Shown: piece by piece, positions 11,383-24,593 of the stretch
How positions within the stretch are numbered: the first letter of the stretch is position 1
How the letters are laid out: each line of letters begins with the position of its first letter
DNA from: Lytechinus pictus
Lineage: Eukaryota > Echinodermata > Echinoidea > Temnopleuroida > Toxopneustidae
DNA: 64,000 bases
NCBI RefSeq assembly: GCF_037042905.1
Contig: NC_087251.1
Span: 32,467,001 to 32,531,000 of the forward strand
Direction of reading: 5' to 3'
Translations under genes and position numbers: made by a program
Notes under the pieces: model-generated
Database searches by the model: none
What the model was told of the DNA's origin: nothing
The model's input: only the letters and a program-made list of their open reading frames with translations

Positions 11383-14300
11383 TTATTCTTTCAAGCTTAT
11401 TGTCGTTGGTATATGATCCATCTCATAATACTGATGTGTGATACCCTCTTCCTTTACCTTCACGATCCTGATACCTGGTATGTCTGTCGCCCTCTGTTGC
11501 CAGCCCATCGCTGAGGTCACCACCTGTTCCACCCCCTTGTAGAACCCGCCATCATTTTGGTGATAATGACCGGAGAAAACAACCTTCACTCCTGTCAGAC
11601 ATAACAGAGGTAGAGATGAACAGGTTTAGAAAACTCTTTGATACCCTGATTTAAGACGTTGACTTAATATCAAAAGAAATATGCTGTACAAACTGAGTAT
11701 ATTTTTTAAAATGTTGTGATTGCTGCTGTAGATGAATTGTAATCAAAGACATGGGCCCCGTTGCATAAAAGTTGCCATTATGGTATCTTTCATGAAATCC
11801 TTGATTTTGATTGGCTGATGAGCATTGTTTCCATGGTGGTTACCATTGGATGGCAAATTTACTATAGTAGCTTTTATTCAATGGGTCATGGTGTCATTTA
11901 TATAACTATAAATCTTAGAAGTAACAAATCACCAGAGAGAGCATAAAAAAGTTATTGTACCTAGCTACACCATTTAAGTCCGTTAATAACTTACCAGCGT
12001 CATTAAACTTTTCAAGCATCTTGAGGCGGAATTCCTTTTCAATATTGAAATAGACTTTCTCTTCATCTGGCTCCTGGAGAAACCATGCTATGTGCTGGAA
12101 TACCACAGCATGCTTGCATCCTGACGTTTTTATTGCTAAAATAAATAGAATAGAAAAATATCTTCACCAACACCTCTTTAAAGGTTTCATCGTAATTTAA
12201 CCGGAATTTAAAAAAAGGAAAACTCAATTCATATAATAATAATAAGTAACATTATTTGTATTTGTATATCTCTAACACTTAGGAAAAAATAGAAAAAGAG
12301 AAGGAATTTCAGGAAAAAAAATGAATAAATACTAATAATAATAATTAAAGTAATTATGAAAGGAATGGAATGGAATAGAAAGTAGTATTTAAATTGACAA
12401 ACTATATAAGTACTTTACTCAAGAAATTTTGTTTCAAAGATATATTTGATATTGTGTCTGTGATCTAGGTTTGAAACAATAAAGATTCTTAATCATACCA
12501 AACTTCTACACCTAAAAAAGAGCATTAACTAACTACCAAAATTAATCTGATACTCTATACAGTCATGACAGAAAGTTTCATTATATCTACATGTATCAAG
12601 TGAAGTGTTCTGGAAGTAGAACCACATGAATGAACATAACGGACACAAAATGTTTTTCATCAGTTTACTGAATGAATAGCAACTAAATAAGGAATGGTAA
12701 AAAAAAAAAGAAAAATATGTTTTATACATTTCATAACAAATAGTGAAGGAGAGCACATGACATAGCTGAAACATGGCAGATGAACATGAAATAGCAATAG
12801 TATACATGTATTTAAGAGTTTCAAAGATGAAAAATACATATTAATAAGCAACTAAAGTAACTCAATCTGGAAATAGTCAGTCAAAAATAGTATTACTATT
12901 ATAATTTTTTGTGTGTGTCATCTTTGCTGGGAGGCAATAAGTGAACTGAATCACTATGACCCGCAGGTCTCTCATCCCAATATAACTGATAAGAGGGTTT
13001 CCCCTACACTTATATGAATAATGCAGTGGGTTCTTAACATGCAAAGGTAGTGACTCTTCTCTACTAAACTGCCAATCATCATTTTGATTTTTGATTAAAG
13101 TATACATATAATCTTTCAGATACACTAGATTGGTAACATTACTACTCTAACAAAGAAATGCATGGAAAATATGCACCTGCAACATGTCAAGACAATCACA
13201 TGAGACAAGAGAGGGCACACTTACCTTCTACTTCTTGAAGCAGCCAATCATCATGTTGCTTTCTAATCTCTTTGGATTTACTATCATCATGGTACATCTG
13301 AGTGTTGAGGACTAAGAACCGAACACCACCAGCCCAGAAACCATAGTAATCATCTCCAAACCTGATTATATAAGAACAGATTTTTTTTAACTTGATGATT
13401 TAGACAAAGTAAGGCCCTTATAACAGGGTTCAACAACTCACAGAGTCTTCCTACTAATCATATTAATTCAATGAAACCTTCTTTCAAATGAAACACCTAA
13501 TTCTATCCAAACAAAACAATTATTTGAATGGTAAGAGAAAAATTCCATCAAAATTGGATGTAAAATACTATAATTTTGTTTATCTAATACAAAAAAGTTA
13601 AATATCAAATGCTTAACAGGAAAAAGCTAGAGTTCTATGGACATCCCCAGTGATAATTTCATTTCAAAAGAATTAGAAAAGAAACTAGTCAAAATAGATA
13701 CAGGATGACCGATGTATTGGTCCCTAAAAATATACGTTAGCAGGGTAACACTTTGGATTTGGGAAATCAAAAAAACTCAAGTAACTGTAAAAGTAAAGTT
13801 ACAAATAAAAATATTGAAGATAAAAAAATAACCATGAGCAATGACTTATCTATACTCTTTACCCTTTCGTCAGCCGGAATAACAAGATTTTTGACAAGGT
13901 AATGCTAAATTTCATTAAGAAGATAAAACCACTGGTATGTGTGCTCATAAAGCATGAGAAGTTTTCTGACTAAACAGGATTTCAACTTGGTAATATGACC
14001 CTCGTAAAGCCAGATCAGGGCAGTGTAACAGGATGTTATTACTAATTTACTAGACTACTAGTCTAGGTGTGATGTCATATATTTGACATGTGAGGAATAT
14101 GTGGATATGTCAACAAGTTGGTGGTGATATTTGTGACATACTACTGACTGTAGATGAAAAATTAATGGGTCATTCATATAATTCTCATTCTACATGATTC
14201 CAAGATATTGAACATGTACATAGAAACTTCGAACAATTTCTGATCTTTTAGTAACCTGCATGGGGCAACTTGACATAGCCATAGAACTTCCACCATGGTG

Positions 14301-17300
14301 AGGATAATAGTAAGATCAAATAAAGTACATAAGTATACATGAAATAATAATAAGAAATTAATTTGTTTATGCTACTGGGGTTTCTCATCATAACTCATGT
14401 TCCTTTTTTTTTTAGTCCCTCAACATTCATCATGATGACAAATTAGAAGAGTATTAATAGCAATAGTACTTAATTTAATCATCACACAAGCAAATGTACA
14501 ATCGGTCATTATTAAAAGCAGGGAGTTGAGAAAGTTGAGAGGTAATTCCATAAAAGTTACTCCGTTAGAACCATGTGACTGCATTTGCCTGCAGATTTTC
14601 ATCTCACCGGAAGCATGTACCAAATGACGTCATTCAAACACGTTTACGATCGCGGTCCTGCTTATACTTCCCTAGAAACCCTGATTCTGGTCAAACAACG
14701 TTTTGAAACGCACCTATTTGTAAGTTTACATTTGGCATTCTGAAACGTCGTTTAAATGAGAGCAAGCATGGACACAACCGTGTTTTGGACTACTCAAGTA
14801 CGAAAACGCTGATTCTGGCCTGAAAAGTAGAAGCATAAACATGCCCTAATTACTTTTTAGCCAATAACATTGACATTCGCATCCTACCAGCAGTACCGGT
14901 CACCCATTTCACACCTGGGTGTGGAGAGTGGCATTGTATAACTTGATGCCTTGCCAAAGAATGCATCCCTACTTCCAAGCAGTTACAGCAAGACCCATGG
15001 TTAATTACCTTTCTGTGTAAGCTGCAATGGATGCCGCATCCGGTATTCTACCAACATCATGGTTACCACTGACCAGAACAAGAGGGATCTTGGAATCAAG
15101 CTTAGAGAACTCTTTGATGAAGTCTGCTTCTTGCTCATCCCGAAGGTACTCTCCTACAAGAAACAAAATGATTGCAGAGTTAAGATTACAGATGTCTTTT
15201 ATGAAAATATAGAGATATATTATTGAAAAAAAAATGTTGCTGTAGCCCTATACTGTATACAAGAGAGAAAACTTTGGTTACGTGTGCTCTTAGTGTTTTA
15301 ATCAATTTATCATCAACAATTAAAAAAAATTGAGTTTGAACAGAATCCAATAAAATCACTGCTAAAGTAATTGTAAATAATTTTTTTTTAATGTTCCAAA
15401 TGATCCTAGTATGCAATCAACAATTGCTTTTAAAATATAAGCAAAAGCAGCATAATAATAATAATAATAGGCATTTGCATAGCGCCATCTATCTAGAAAC
15501 AATCTATTCTGAGGCGCATTGTTATTATTATCATTATTACCCTGGCTTTAGCTCTAGCTGCCTTTCAGCGCTCCTACAGTAAAGGAATTAATCCTGCAGA
15601 GTATACCCATTCACTTCACCTGGGTCGAGTGCAGCACAGTGTGGATAAATTTCTTGCTGAAGGAAAACACGCCATGGCTAGGATTCGAACCCACGACCCT
15701 CTGTTTGAAAGGGGAGAGTTAGGACCACTAGACCAAGACATGCCCTACGCACATGACATTTCTATAGGGTGACTGGTCTTTTCCCAGCACATGTGCTTAT
15801 CTGTGTTGGTGATCTTCAGTGTACTTGTTTGCTTTTCAGCTTAGACTGCATGATTTTACACAACTAGATTAAAGGGCCGTCTGCACCATCCCGAGTTTTC
15901 AAATTAGCGCGCTATTTCTGATCCGGCAAATTATCCCGATCTGAACAATCTCGAGATTATTTGCAATGGAGACGCAATTATCGCGCTAGTTCGTAGGATT
16001 AATCTTGAGATTGCAATCCCAAGTCAACTTGGGATTATTTGCAAAATAGCGCGCTATTTTGCAAATTATCGCGCTAATTCGTAGGTGCAGACGCACTGGG
16101 GATTATTTATTCACGGCATCAGACCATAATGCAGCGATGCCTCGCACGAGCAGGAATCGCTATTCTTGCGATGGTGGAGACGGGGTTTCTTGAATCTCTA
16201 GATTAATCACGAAGAGGGCTGATCGGGCTAAAATCTTGAGATTGGGCAAACTCGGGATGGTGCAGCACCGCCTACAGTAATCTAGATCTATGATGATGAT
16301 GGAGGTAACAATCTACCCCAATTTAATGGTCTATTTGAGTTTAGCTTTTGTGTATACATGCTTTGCTTCTGCAGAAAACAGCATTTTAATAATAGGAACC
16401 AGTATCCATGACAACAACATTAAACTATAATACTATATATATATTCCAATGAAATATACATTTATCATTAGTGCTAAATGTAGAGTTTCCTGTACATAAT
16501 ATTCCATGAACCTGGGAGAGGGTTGTCTCATCCCCCCCCCTAGATAAACAAAAATTCTGACAAAATCGCCTACCTATGGCTGCAATGTCCATGGTATGTT
16601 TATAAGTGGACATAGCACTTTAGCCAAAGCCAGTCCCATATGTATAAGAACAAATATATTACCCATGAAGTGTCACTGCAAACCAATTTTATACAGTAGG
16701 CCTATATCTGTATTTTTCCACTGAATGACCCCAATCCAACTCTCCACCCACCCACCCACCCACCCATCCCCCCCCCCCCCCAACAAAACAAACAGCAATC
16801 AAAATTCGCCTTACAGCCTATTCCTCATACATTACCTGGACAGCTTTGAACAAGGTCCCCACACACTACAAAAAACTTTGGCCTTGGTGTCATGGCGTTG
16901 ACTGCTTCAATGGCTTGCCTTGTAAGCGCCACCTCCTGATCCCAACTGATATCTTCCTTGCCAGCCATGGTGTCCATCATGCCATACTGTGGATCAGCTC
17001 CCACCACAAACATGTATGGACCTTCCCAAGATTCTTCATTACCTGTAAAATAATATTAAGCTGGTGCTTATATAATGCATTATCAATTAAAATTGCTCTA
17101 TGGGCAGTTCTACGTTTACGGAGTGACATTCAGAAACAAGTTTTTAGCATTTAAACAAAGATATCACCCAAATTTACATAGTTATATTTGCAAAGAAATG
17201 GTACCTGACAATAGTTGCTGAAACCCACTTTTCAAAATAATATCATTTGTTATTTTGATCCACTGAATTAATGAGATATGAATATTCATAATCATGGTTA

Positions 17301-19814
17301 CGGAGTGACGTAAAATGGACATGCATATTTGAGGAGAAAACATATTGCTCAAACTCTGTGAACTATAAATGGCTATCACAATGTTGAGTTATTGATTGGA
17401 TTTTATGTTGTTCTAGCTTTAATATGCTGCATTACATTAAAAAAATTTGTGTATTTTTTCATTAATTACTAAATTACAACAAACCCATATACAAAGTGTC
17501 ATCTGAAATATTCACACACAGGTAACGTAAAATGAACTAACATTTTAAAATTTTCTTTTGATATGATGTAAAATTATGTAAAAGAAAGTTTTACAAAACA
17601 AGCAATAATTTTCTGTTAAATTGAAATTAAGTAAAAAACAATATGTAGTCCCATGTATAGAATTTTTTGTATGGTTTGGATTGTATTCATGAAATCCCAT
17701 ATGAGTTTTAATAGAAAAATTGATCCAGATTTGAAATAGAGCCAATATAAATTTTTGGAATATGTCCACTTTTGCTTGGAATTGCCCCTATGCTCTTTAT
17801 GTACAGAGCTTTCCAATTTCACAATACCAAAAAAAAGCCGAATAACTTTACAATCCAATGTCATAATCGATTATGAGAGCATGGAAACTAACTGTGGTGT
17901 TAGAAGTTTTTTAGAACATTGCATCACACACACGATACATTATGACATTGGATTCTAATGGTAAGCCAAAAAAAAAAGGAATCCAACTGTGAATATCAGA
18001 TATGATCAACAGATCTATGTCATTATTATGGATGCTGCATAATATCACCATGAGGGCAAAGTAAAGTAATATTTATCAATACAAGAGGCAATTGATGGGG
18101 GGGGGAATAGTTTGAATAGCATACCCTTTTTTCCTGATATGGGCAATTTCGATACCATATTCACTACACGTAGTCGTAGGTTCATCATCCAGCCATGAAA
18201 AAACAACTGTTTTACATGCTTTTGTGTATGAGCATGGTATGGTGTCCACTTGAGTTGGTTTCAATTCATATCAATAATTTAGTACTACACATGATGCACT
18301 TTGGTTTACCTCATTGTATTCGCTTTTGTTAATAAAATGACATACGAACTAGGATGAATGAACATCAGTCCTTAATAGCTAAAAGTTATTCTATCTGTAC
18401 ACAAAGGTGTACATTTTTATACTCTTCTTTTCTGCTTTAATGATCCTTATAAAAACAAGTGGAACGCCTCTGGCAGTCTCCCCTGCATTACGTGCTTCGA
18501 TATAGCAGCAGTGCTGACTTTGAAAACAGCTATTGAATAATTATTCACAAAAGAAGACATACTATGTCCATTGACCCAAAATTACCTTTGACCATGATCA
18601 TGTGATCTAAGATGTGTGCAAAACAATCATTTATACTTGATTACTCTTATATCTATGTTTCATAAACTAGATCCATGAACTTTCTTAGTTATGATGCCAA
18701 TTCAACTACTCCCAACATGACCAAAGTTCATTGACCCTAAATGACCTTGGACATGTGACCTGAAACTCCCACAGGATGTTCAGTGACTGATACTTGATTT
18801 ACTCATGTGTCCAAGTTTTATGAACTACATGTATAGATCCATAAACATTTAAAGTTACGATGGAAATTCAACAAATATCCCTAACATGCCCAAAGTTCAT
18901 TGACCCTAAATGACCTTTGACCTTGCCAATGTGACCTGAAACTCAAGCAGGATGTTAAGTAATACTTCATTACGCTTATGTGTAAGTTTCATGAAGTAGG
19001 ACCATATACTTCCTAAGTTATGATGACATTTCAAAAACTTAACCTTAGGTTAAGATTTCGAAATTGATTCCCCCAACATGGTCCAAGTTCATTGACCCTA
19101 AATGACCTTGGTCATGTGACCTGAAACCAAGGCAGGATGTTCAATAATACCTGATTATCCTAAGGGCCTTATGTCCAAGTTTCATGAACTAGGTCCATAT
19201 ACTTTCTAAGTTATGTCATTTCTTAAACTTAACCTTACATCTATGTTAAGATTGTATGTTGACGCCGGCGCCGCCGTAGCTGTAGGAAAAAGTGGCGCCA
19301 ACAGTCTCGCTCTGCTATGCAGGTGAGACAAAAATGATAATATATTGCATTTAAAAAACACTAGCCTCGTTTCTAAAGCATTTGTAACAGAAAACGGCTA
19401 TAACATGTGGTACCACAAAAGAAAACATATCACCAACTTCAATTTCATCACTTATTTGTAAGGCATGAATAAAATGATGAAATATCATTTAGCTAATTTA
19501 GCATGTTTAGTGCCCACTCATTACTCAAGCAAATGCAAGGTTAGTTTAACAAAACATTTTGTACAATTCGATTTTACAAATTATTCTCCGTGTGATTTTC
19601 AGTCTATATGACTGAGTTTTTTTGGATGTGATAAACAAAACAAAATTAACACACAATCTAAAATTTTTATATTTTTCTACCTCATTTACTAATGTAATAC
19701 CATTACTAGAGAGATTATTTACACACAAAAAAATCCACTTCAAAATCGTCATTAGATTTTACCTGTGAATCCATGGTATTGGCGATCCCTAGCTTCTATC
19801 TTGAAGTCAGTCAT
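11383..19814 (-). CDS. CPPED1: CPPED1-like metallophosphatase, paralogue A (6 coding exons)
   Basis: Calcineurin-like phosphoesterase domain protein 1, a cytosolic Ser/Thr phosphatase family reported to act on AKT1. Coding exons on the minus strand, 5' to 3': 19814-19763, 17042-16836, 15153-15009, 13361-13225, 12135-11995 and 11591-11383. All introns have GT/AG ends, and the 891 nt join in frame to 296 aa (human about 314). Motifs: GADPQYG (residues 32-38), CGDLVQSCPG (78-87), SGNHD (115-119), FQH (193-195) and SGHYH (234-238), covering the metal-site blocks of the fold. The start ATG begins MTDFKIEARDRQYHG, parallel to paralogue B. The second block is GDLVQSCPG, where paralogue B and my recollection of human CPPED1 have GDLIHAMPG. 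The C-terminal loop after TSAMG is also shorter. Introns contain many transposable elements. The gene lies head-to-tail with paralogue B, 8 kb downstream of it. Confidence 0.95.
11756..11900. mobile_element. MITE family 3 fragment in the last intron of CPPED1-A
   Basis: Contains GTTGCATAAAAGTTGCCATTATGG near one end and GGTTACCATTGGATGGCAAA near the other, with TTGATTTTGATTGGCTGATGA between. Related copies with the same order of words are at 24594-24733, 51858-51966 and 53000-53115. No coding capacity. Confidence 0.6.
15455..15745 (-). mobile_element. tRNA-derived SINE, tail type A, in intron 3 of CPPED1-A
   Basis: On the minus strand it has a tRNA-like head with box B (GGGTTCGAATCCTAGCC; plus strand GGATTCGAACCCACGACC near 15681), the body word GTGCTGCACTCGACCCAGG, and a tail with GCGCTATGCAAATGCC beside an ATT run. 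It is the same family as 1538-1822 (-). It is intronic and in the same orientation as the gene. Confidence 0.75.
15873..16273. mobile_element. Non-autonomous TIR element of about 400 bp in CPPED1-A intron 2
   Basis: It begins AGGGCCGTCTGCACCATCCC and ends GGGATGGTGCAGCACCGCCT, imperfect terminal inverted repeats of about 26 bp that share TGCACCATCCCGAGTTT. The interior has repeated palindromic words such as AAATAGCGCGCTATTT and ATTAGCGCGCTA. No open frame of note, so it is a MITE-like element. Target-site duplications are not clear. Confidence 0.75.
16741..16792. repeat. (CACC)n microsatellite followed by a poly-C run
   Basis: Six or so tandem CCCA units (CACCCACCCACCCACCCACC) run into a pure C tract at about 16778-16791. 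It lies about 45 bp downstream, in gene orientation, of CPPED1-A exon 2. Confidence 0.9.
18476..19329. mobile_element. Element with a tandem-repeat core and short inverted ends, in CPPED1-A intron 1
   Basis: About four diverged units of ~180 bp carry the same words: AAAGTTCATTGACCCTAAAT, GACCTTGG, CATGTGACCTGAAAC, CAGGATGTTCA and TAAGTTTCATGAA. Short inverted ends flank them: GTCTCCCCTGCAT at the left and ATGCAGGTGAGAC at the right. A GC-rich stretch (GACGCCGGCGCCGCCG) sits near the right end. The plan resembles the element at 33323-34803. It is non-coding. Confidence 0.65.
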
Positions 19815-20020
19815 TTCTTGGACTTAAATGTGTGAACAAAAAGAAACTCGTATTTTTGTTTCCTTTCAAACAGCGCGGTGAATGATTTCTTCAGCTGATG
19901 TCGGAGGAAAACCGCCTCGAGTTCCGGCGCAGCTCGGTCACAATTATTGTGCTTCAAGAGTTAAAAAAAAAATCTCTATGACAATATCCGTTTGAAAATT
20001 GGCATCCGAATTCTATGATA
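19815..20020 (-). promoter_or_regulatory. Candidate promoter and 5' UTR of CPPED1-A
   Basis: Directly upstream of the CPPED1-A start codon is a locally CpG-rich patch (about 19872-19935, with GCGCGG, ACCGCCTCGAG, TTCCGGCGCAG and CTCGGTC) in an AT-rich background. No clear TATA box is visible. The location and composition suit a promoter, but the transcription start is unknown. Confidence 0.3.
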
Positions 20021-20486
20021 AACATATAAAACGCATCAGTCATTAGTGGACCTAATACACATCGTTCTAATCTAAGTTAGTATACTGTAGTGTCGTGGTG
20101 TAGTAATTCCAATTCCGACTTTCTCGAACACGCGATTGAAACCACATCATAATTTTCCCGATTTTGTGACGCAATGCATGTGTGTTGAAATGTTGGCTTG
20201 AAATGGGATTTCCCCGGAATTAAAATTAGTCTTGTTATTCAGACATTATGGAGTGAGCCTCTATGTAGATAGAGTGAAGATTTATACAGAGCCAATTACA
20301 CCGTCTAAAAACACTTCATTTATACACATCTAAAAAAAAATCATCTAAAACTATACACGATGTAAATGTTGCAAACATAAACTATTGCCAGTATTATCAA
20401 TTTTAGCTGTATCCGTGAGTGGGGCCTGATGTCTGTAGACTACATTGAAATTGGCGTATTGTGCACGGGTCACATTTCCATGGGGG

Positions 20487-21865
20487 CAGTGGCGTAGCTA
20501 CGGGGGGCATGGGGGGGGGGCACGTGCCCCCCCCCTGAGATTTGGTGTGCCCCCCCAGGTGCCCCCCCCCCCCTGAAAAAAATTGGCAGAGCAAAAAAAA
20601 AAAAGGGAGAAAGAAGAAAAGAAAAAAAGAAAAAAAAAGAAAGACAGAAGAAAAAAAAAGAAGAAGAAAATAAGAGGAGGAAGACGAGTGAATGAAATAA
20701 TGTAAGGGGAAGACTTGCAAAAATAAAAAAAAAATAAAAAAAGTTTGCTTGCGCTTCGCGCCAGAATTGCCTGTTCGATGAGATTCATATCTTGCTCAAT
20801 AGGCTGATATGGAGCAAGTTTTGAAGTCTATATACAAAACATATTTTAGCTCGGACATCGAGCTTTCATTATTTTTTTTTCATTTACAAATTTCAAAATT
20901 TAAAATCTGTAAAATGTTTGTTTTTATGGTCTACATATCAGCATTTTAAGCTCACGCTGCGTGGTCACATTGTTTGATTTTCCAAGTTCATATTGTCTAG
21001 GTGTATTCCATAATGTTCCATTAAACAAATGTATTCAGAATGCCCAGATTCTAGGTCTAAATCTAAAACATGCGCGATAGCCTGCATGTTCTTTATTTAA
21101 AATGTACTTAAATTATCCAGTTTCACATCAAAATATCAATAATTGTCTGCTCACGCTTCATGATCGCATTATTAATGATACCCAATTAACTATATCCTAT
21201 TCATGATTTACAAAATATGAATAGAGTGTCCCGCTTTTAGGTCTGAAATCTCAATTTTCTACCTCTCGCGCTTCGCGCTCGCATCAATTGTTTAGTTACA
21301 TACCTATCCCATTTATTAATACAAAAAGTGCTTAGAATTACCATTTTTAGGTCGGAATGTCAAAAAAATTTGCTCGCGCTTCGCGCTCGCATTATTGAAA
21401 TATATACCGTCTTCGTGGGTAACTGTAAGCAGTCCTTAACAGGTTCCTTTTCGATAATGCTAGAACAGTTAATAAAAATTTCTGCTCGCGCTTGGCGTTC
21501 GCAGTAACCATCTTGTTACATACGAATCTTGTTCAGGATCACACATAACATTGCCCAGAATATTAAATTTTCAGGACAAAATACATGAAAGTAAAAAAAA
21601 AAATCGCTCGTGCTTCGCGCTCGCACTTTTTATAAGGCTTATGAGATTATTTCATGTTAATGTTGTTTTATAAGAATAAAACTAAGAAGTGACTGATCGG
21701 GGAAAATATAGCTGAAGATAATTTCGGGCACCGTCCCCTATTGGCGAAAGTCGGATCTGCCCTTGTGACACATGATACACACACACCGAAAAAATGGTGC
21801 CCCCCCCTGAAAAAGCAAGGACCCCCCAGTGCCCCCCCAGGAATAAAATCCTAGCTACGCCACTG
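20487..21865. mobile_element. hAT-like non-autonomous DNA transposon (family G, copy 1)
   Basis: Starts CAGTGGCGTAGCTACGG and ends TAGCTACGCCACTG, perfect 14-bp terminal inverted repeats. The flanks share ATGGGGG (20480-20486 and 21866-21872), compatible with an 8-bp target duplication in a G run. Inside each end are G/C runs (GCACGTGCCCCCCC). The core has about seven diverged units marked by GCTCGCGCTTCGCGCTCGCA-type words. There is no transposase frame. It matches the element at 37926-39344 in ends, length and core. Confidence 0.82.
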
Positions 21866-21884
21866 ATGGGGGGGGGGGGTAAAT

Positions 21885-22140
21885 TGCCAATTTGTCCACT
21901 CATCACATGGTCTATCTTCATCTAGTCTAATGCCATTACGTCCATCAATATTTCGTCTAACAACCATTTGGTCCAATCATCACATCAATTCGATGAAATG
22001 GTACATGGACTAAATGGCCATTGGAACAACTGGTTATTGAACAAAATGGTGAGTGGACAAAATAGCAATTAGACCATGTGGATTGGACGAACTGACAGAC
22101 CAAATGATAGTAGACGAAATTGGCATTGGACCAATTGAAA
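21885..22140. repeat. Degenerate short-word repeat (TGGACNAAATGGCNATT type)
   Basis: Short words such as ACAAAATGG, GGACTAAATGGCCATTGGA, GACGAAATTGGCATTGGACCA and, on the other strand, CCATTTGGTCCAAT recur through 250 bp in both orientations. No frame or terminal structure is evident. It abuts the hAT-like copy 1. Confidence 0.6.
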
Positions 22141-22544
22141 ATTAAATTACTTTACAGTCACGTGGGTACTAATTTCCCTCTGTGCAGTCAAAAAACAAGT
22201 CAAATACAGATCTATAGACGCTTATCAGACGGGCTCTTTATTAAGTGTATACCAATAAAATTAAATTTTATTGTAAAAAAGACAAATTCAAATAAATAGA
22301 CTGAATAGATTTCTCTTCATTTAAAGATAAATGTTCTATTTTTTAGCAACCCTGAATAGGCCTATCTTTTCAAATTTGAATTGTGTTTTTTCAATGTGGC
22401 ACCATCATGGTGGCTGCCTGGAATGAGAATGAAAGGGCCTTACTTGTTTCCAATCATTCCAAGTCAAATTTGGTAATTCTGAGATCCTTTCCTGGTTCAA
22501 AATTACTTTCTGAAGTTTAATACACTATATGATGGCTCTATTGT

Positions 22545-22745
22545 AGAGCGCTCGCCTCATGAACGGGAGGTCGTGGGTTCGATCTCCAATCGAGTCATAC
22601 CAAAGACTTTAAAAATGGGACCTTCTTGCTACTCAGCATTTAGATTAGTGAAGGATAATATAACCATGTTATGTTATGCAGGGCCCGCTGGAAGAACAGC
22701 TTATAGCTGAAGTGGCTACCCTGGGTAAATAAGAGTTATCATTAT
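22545..22745 (+). mobile_element. tRNA-derived SINE with a LINE-like tail (type B)
   Basis: The tRNA-like head has GTAGAGCGCTCGCCTCATGA and a box B (GGGTTCGATCTCC). A short body follows, then the tail GCAGGGCCCGCTGGAAGAAC, GCTACCCTGGGTAAATAA and ATTATTATAAT. The tail matches the 3' end of the LINE at 9955-10450, which suggests mobilisation by that LINE's machinery. The tRNA head differs from the SINE at 28.0 kb. Confidence 0.8.
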
Positions 22746-24593
22746 TATAATTAAACAGATAAATGAAATAAGCAACATACTCTAGCTCAACGATGGAATA
22801 TTATGTCACCAAAACAAAAACCTCTTTAAATATGGAGTTTTTTCTTTCTTGATCCTCATCAACATTTCTGTAAAAGAGATTGCACAGACTGATCCCAGAT
22901 TTTTAAGTTCCATAAACATTGTGCAATAAATTCAAAATAAACTTTAATGTTTTGAGTTGTTGTGCAATAAATTCAAAATAAACTCTTTTATGTTTCGAGT
23001 TTTTGGTGGAATGTGTTTTGAACTCAAATGAACAGCACATGTATATGGCTTACTCTCTGCTTCTCCACATCTTTCTTTCTCTCTCCTTTTCTCATTTACT
23101 CTCACTTTTGTCTCTCTCACACACACATCGACATAACCAAACATTCTTACTCATGAACACACACGAAAACATGCACACCCTTACACTATCATTCTGTACG
23201 AAGGCAAAATATTTCAGACGAGTGTAGTATTATGATATATTTATTGCTAATATATTTCTCTCTATGGAAGACATAAGTGTACATCAGTAACTACACTAGG
23301 TATAACCATTCTTGGAAGAAGAAAAAAATGACTACCTAATATATAAAATCAAAATAATAGTATACATATGGTTTGCAAATGCTCCCATCCATGAACGAGT
23401 GAGTCTACATTTCCACAATTCAAAGATAGAAATAATAATAGGGAAGTGCATTCCAATCAGGACAATGAACCCAAGGGGGTATTGCAAGAAATCTATTTGC
23501 AATCAATTTCAAATATCAATTACAAATTTACACTTTAAAAAGCCTATTTTCAAATAAATCAAATCAATTGCAAATTTGGACTTATTTCCAGGACTTATAA
23601 TTGACTTTAGGATCCAAAAACTAGCCTGATTTGCAAATTAATTGCAACTTAACAGTAACATCCCCTGAATAGATTTACATCCAGGTGCCCATTTCATAAA
23701 CTTGTTATAATAACAAATTTGCAATAACAGTTCAAAGCTACTGAGATTATTCAAATTGCAAGAATCTTCAATCCTGAAGGAGGCAGATTTAACCTAAAGA
23801 AGAAGGAATTGAGTGGTTGATAGTAAACTTGTTATCGAAACTAGCATTTGTTATTATAGCAAGTATTTCAATATTTCCCGGGGAGCATTCAAGAAAGTTT
23901 CCTAACTCAATTGCTAAGCATACTACAATGGCTTTTAAAAATTTTAAATATTAAAATTTAAAAAAAAGTTAGATATAATCATACGACTAAAAACAATATG
24001 ACTTTAATATAATACATACCATTCCATAACTGTAAAATATAACAAATATTTCCATGAATTATATACATACAAATATCTATATAAAGATTTCAAAACACAG
24101 TCTGTGTAACAATAATTAACAAGGTATTACAATTTTGTTGTCCTTTCAAATGATTGATTGAAAGACAATCAGAGTAGCAAAAACTATGTGTACAACATAA
24201 CAATGAAGGTGTAAAGACAACACTTTCTCATATATGTTTTTTCAGCTTATAGGATTAAATCAGTATTTTCTCAGATATATTACCCAAAACTTCAAAATAA
24301 AACATAACATTACATGGGATATGTAGAATCGAATCAGTGATAGGTCGATACGCCATCACATGTCATCATATCTGCAAAGATCAAATTTATTATAGTCAAG
24401 GATTTGACGTCACCTTGGTGAATATAACTGCATTGTATTGTAAACTATGGCGTTTTTTTCAATGAGGTGACATCACTTTCTGCTTAAAACTTGCGTAATC
24501 AAGTAGTTTACTTGATGTACGTGCTAGTGTGTACGCGTCGATTTCATGAAGCACGCACCTGCTAAATTTTTTTTCATTATGATGTAGACAGAT
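22746..24593. other. Intergenic DNA between the CPPED1 paralogues, no gene seen
   Basis: AT-rich with low-complexity patches. A short direct repeat lies at about 22920-22990 (GTGCAATAAATTCAAAATAA twice), and a CT/CA-rich patch at about 23060-23130. The stretch at 23684-23880 has words typical of MITE ends (CCCATTTCATAAACTTGTTA and AACTTGTTATCGAAAC) but its limits are not clear. No coding family was recognised. Confidence 0.45.

Noticed and set aside
20403-20788. Minus-strand frames rich in Phe, Leu and Pro
   Set aside because: They come from the A-rich and G/C-run parts of the hAT-like element and are low complexity.
22545-22620. Possible functional tRNA gene
   Set aside because: Box A and box B are present, but the cloverleaf stems do not pair well and a SINE body and tail follow directly.
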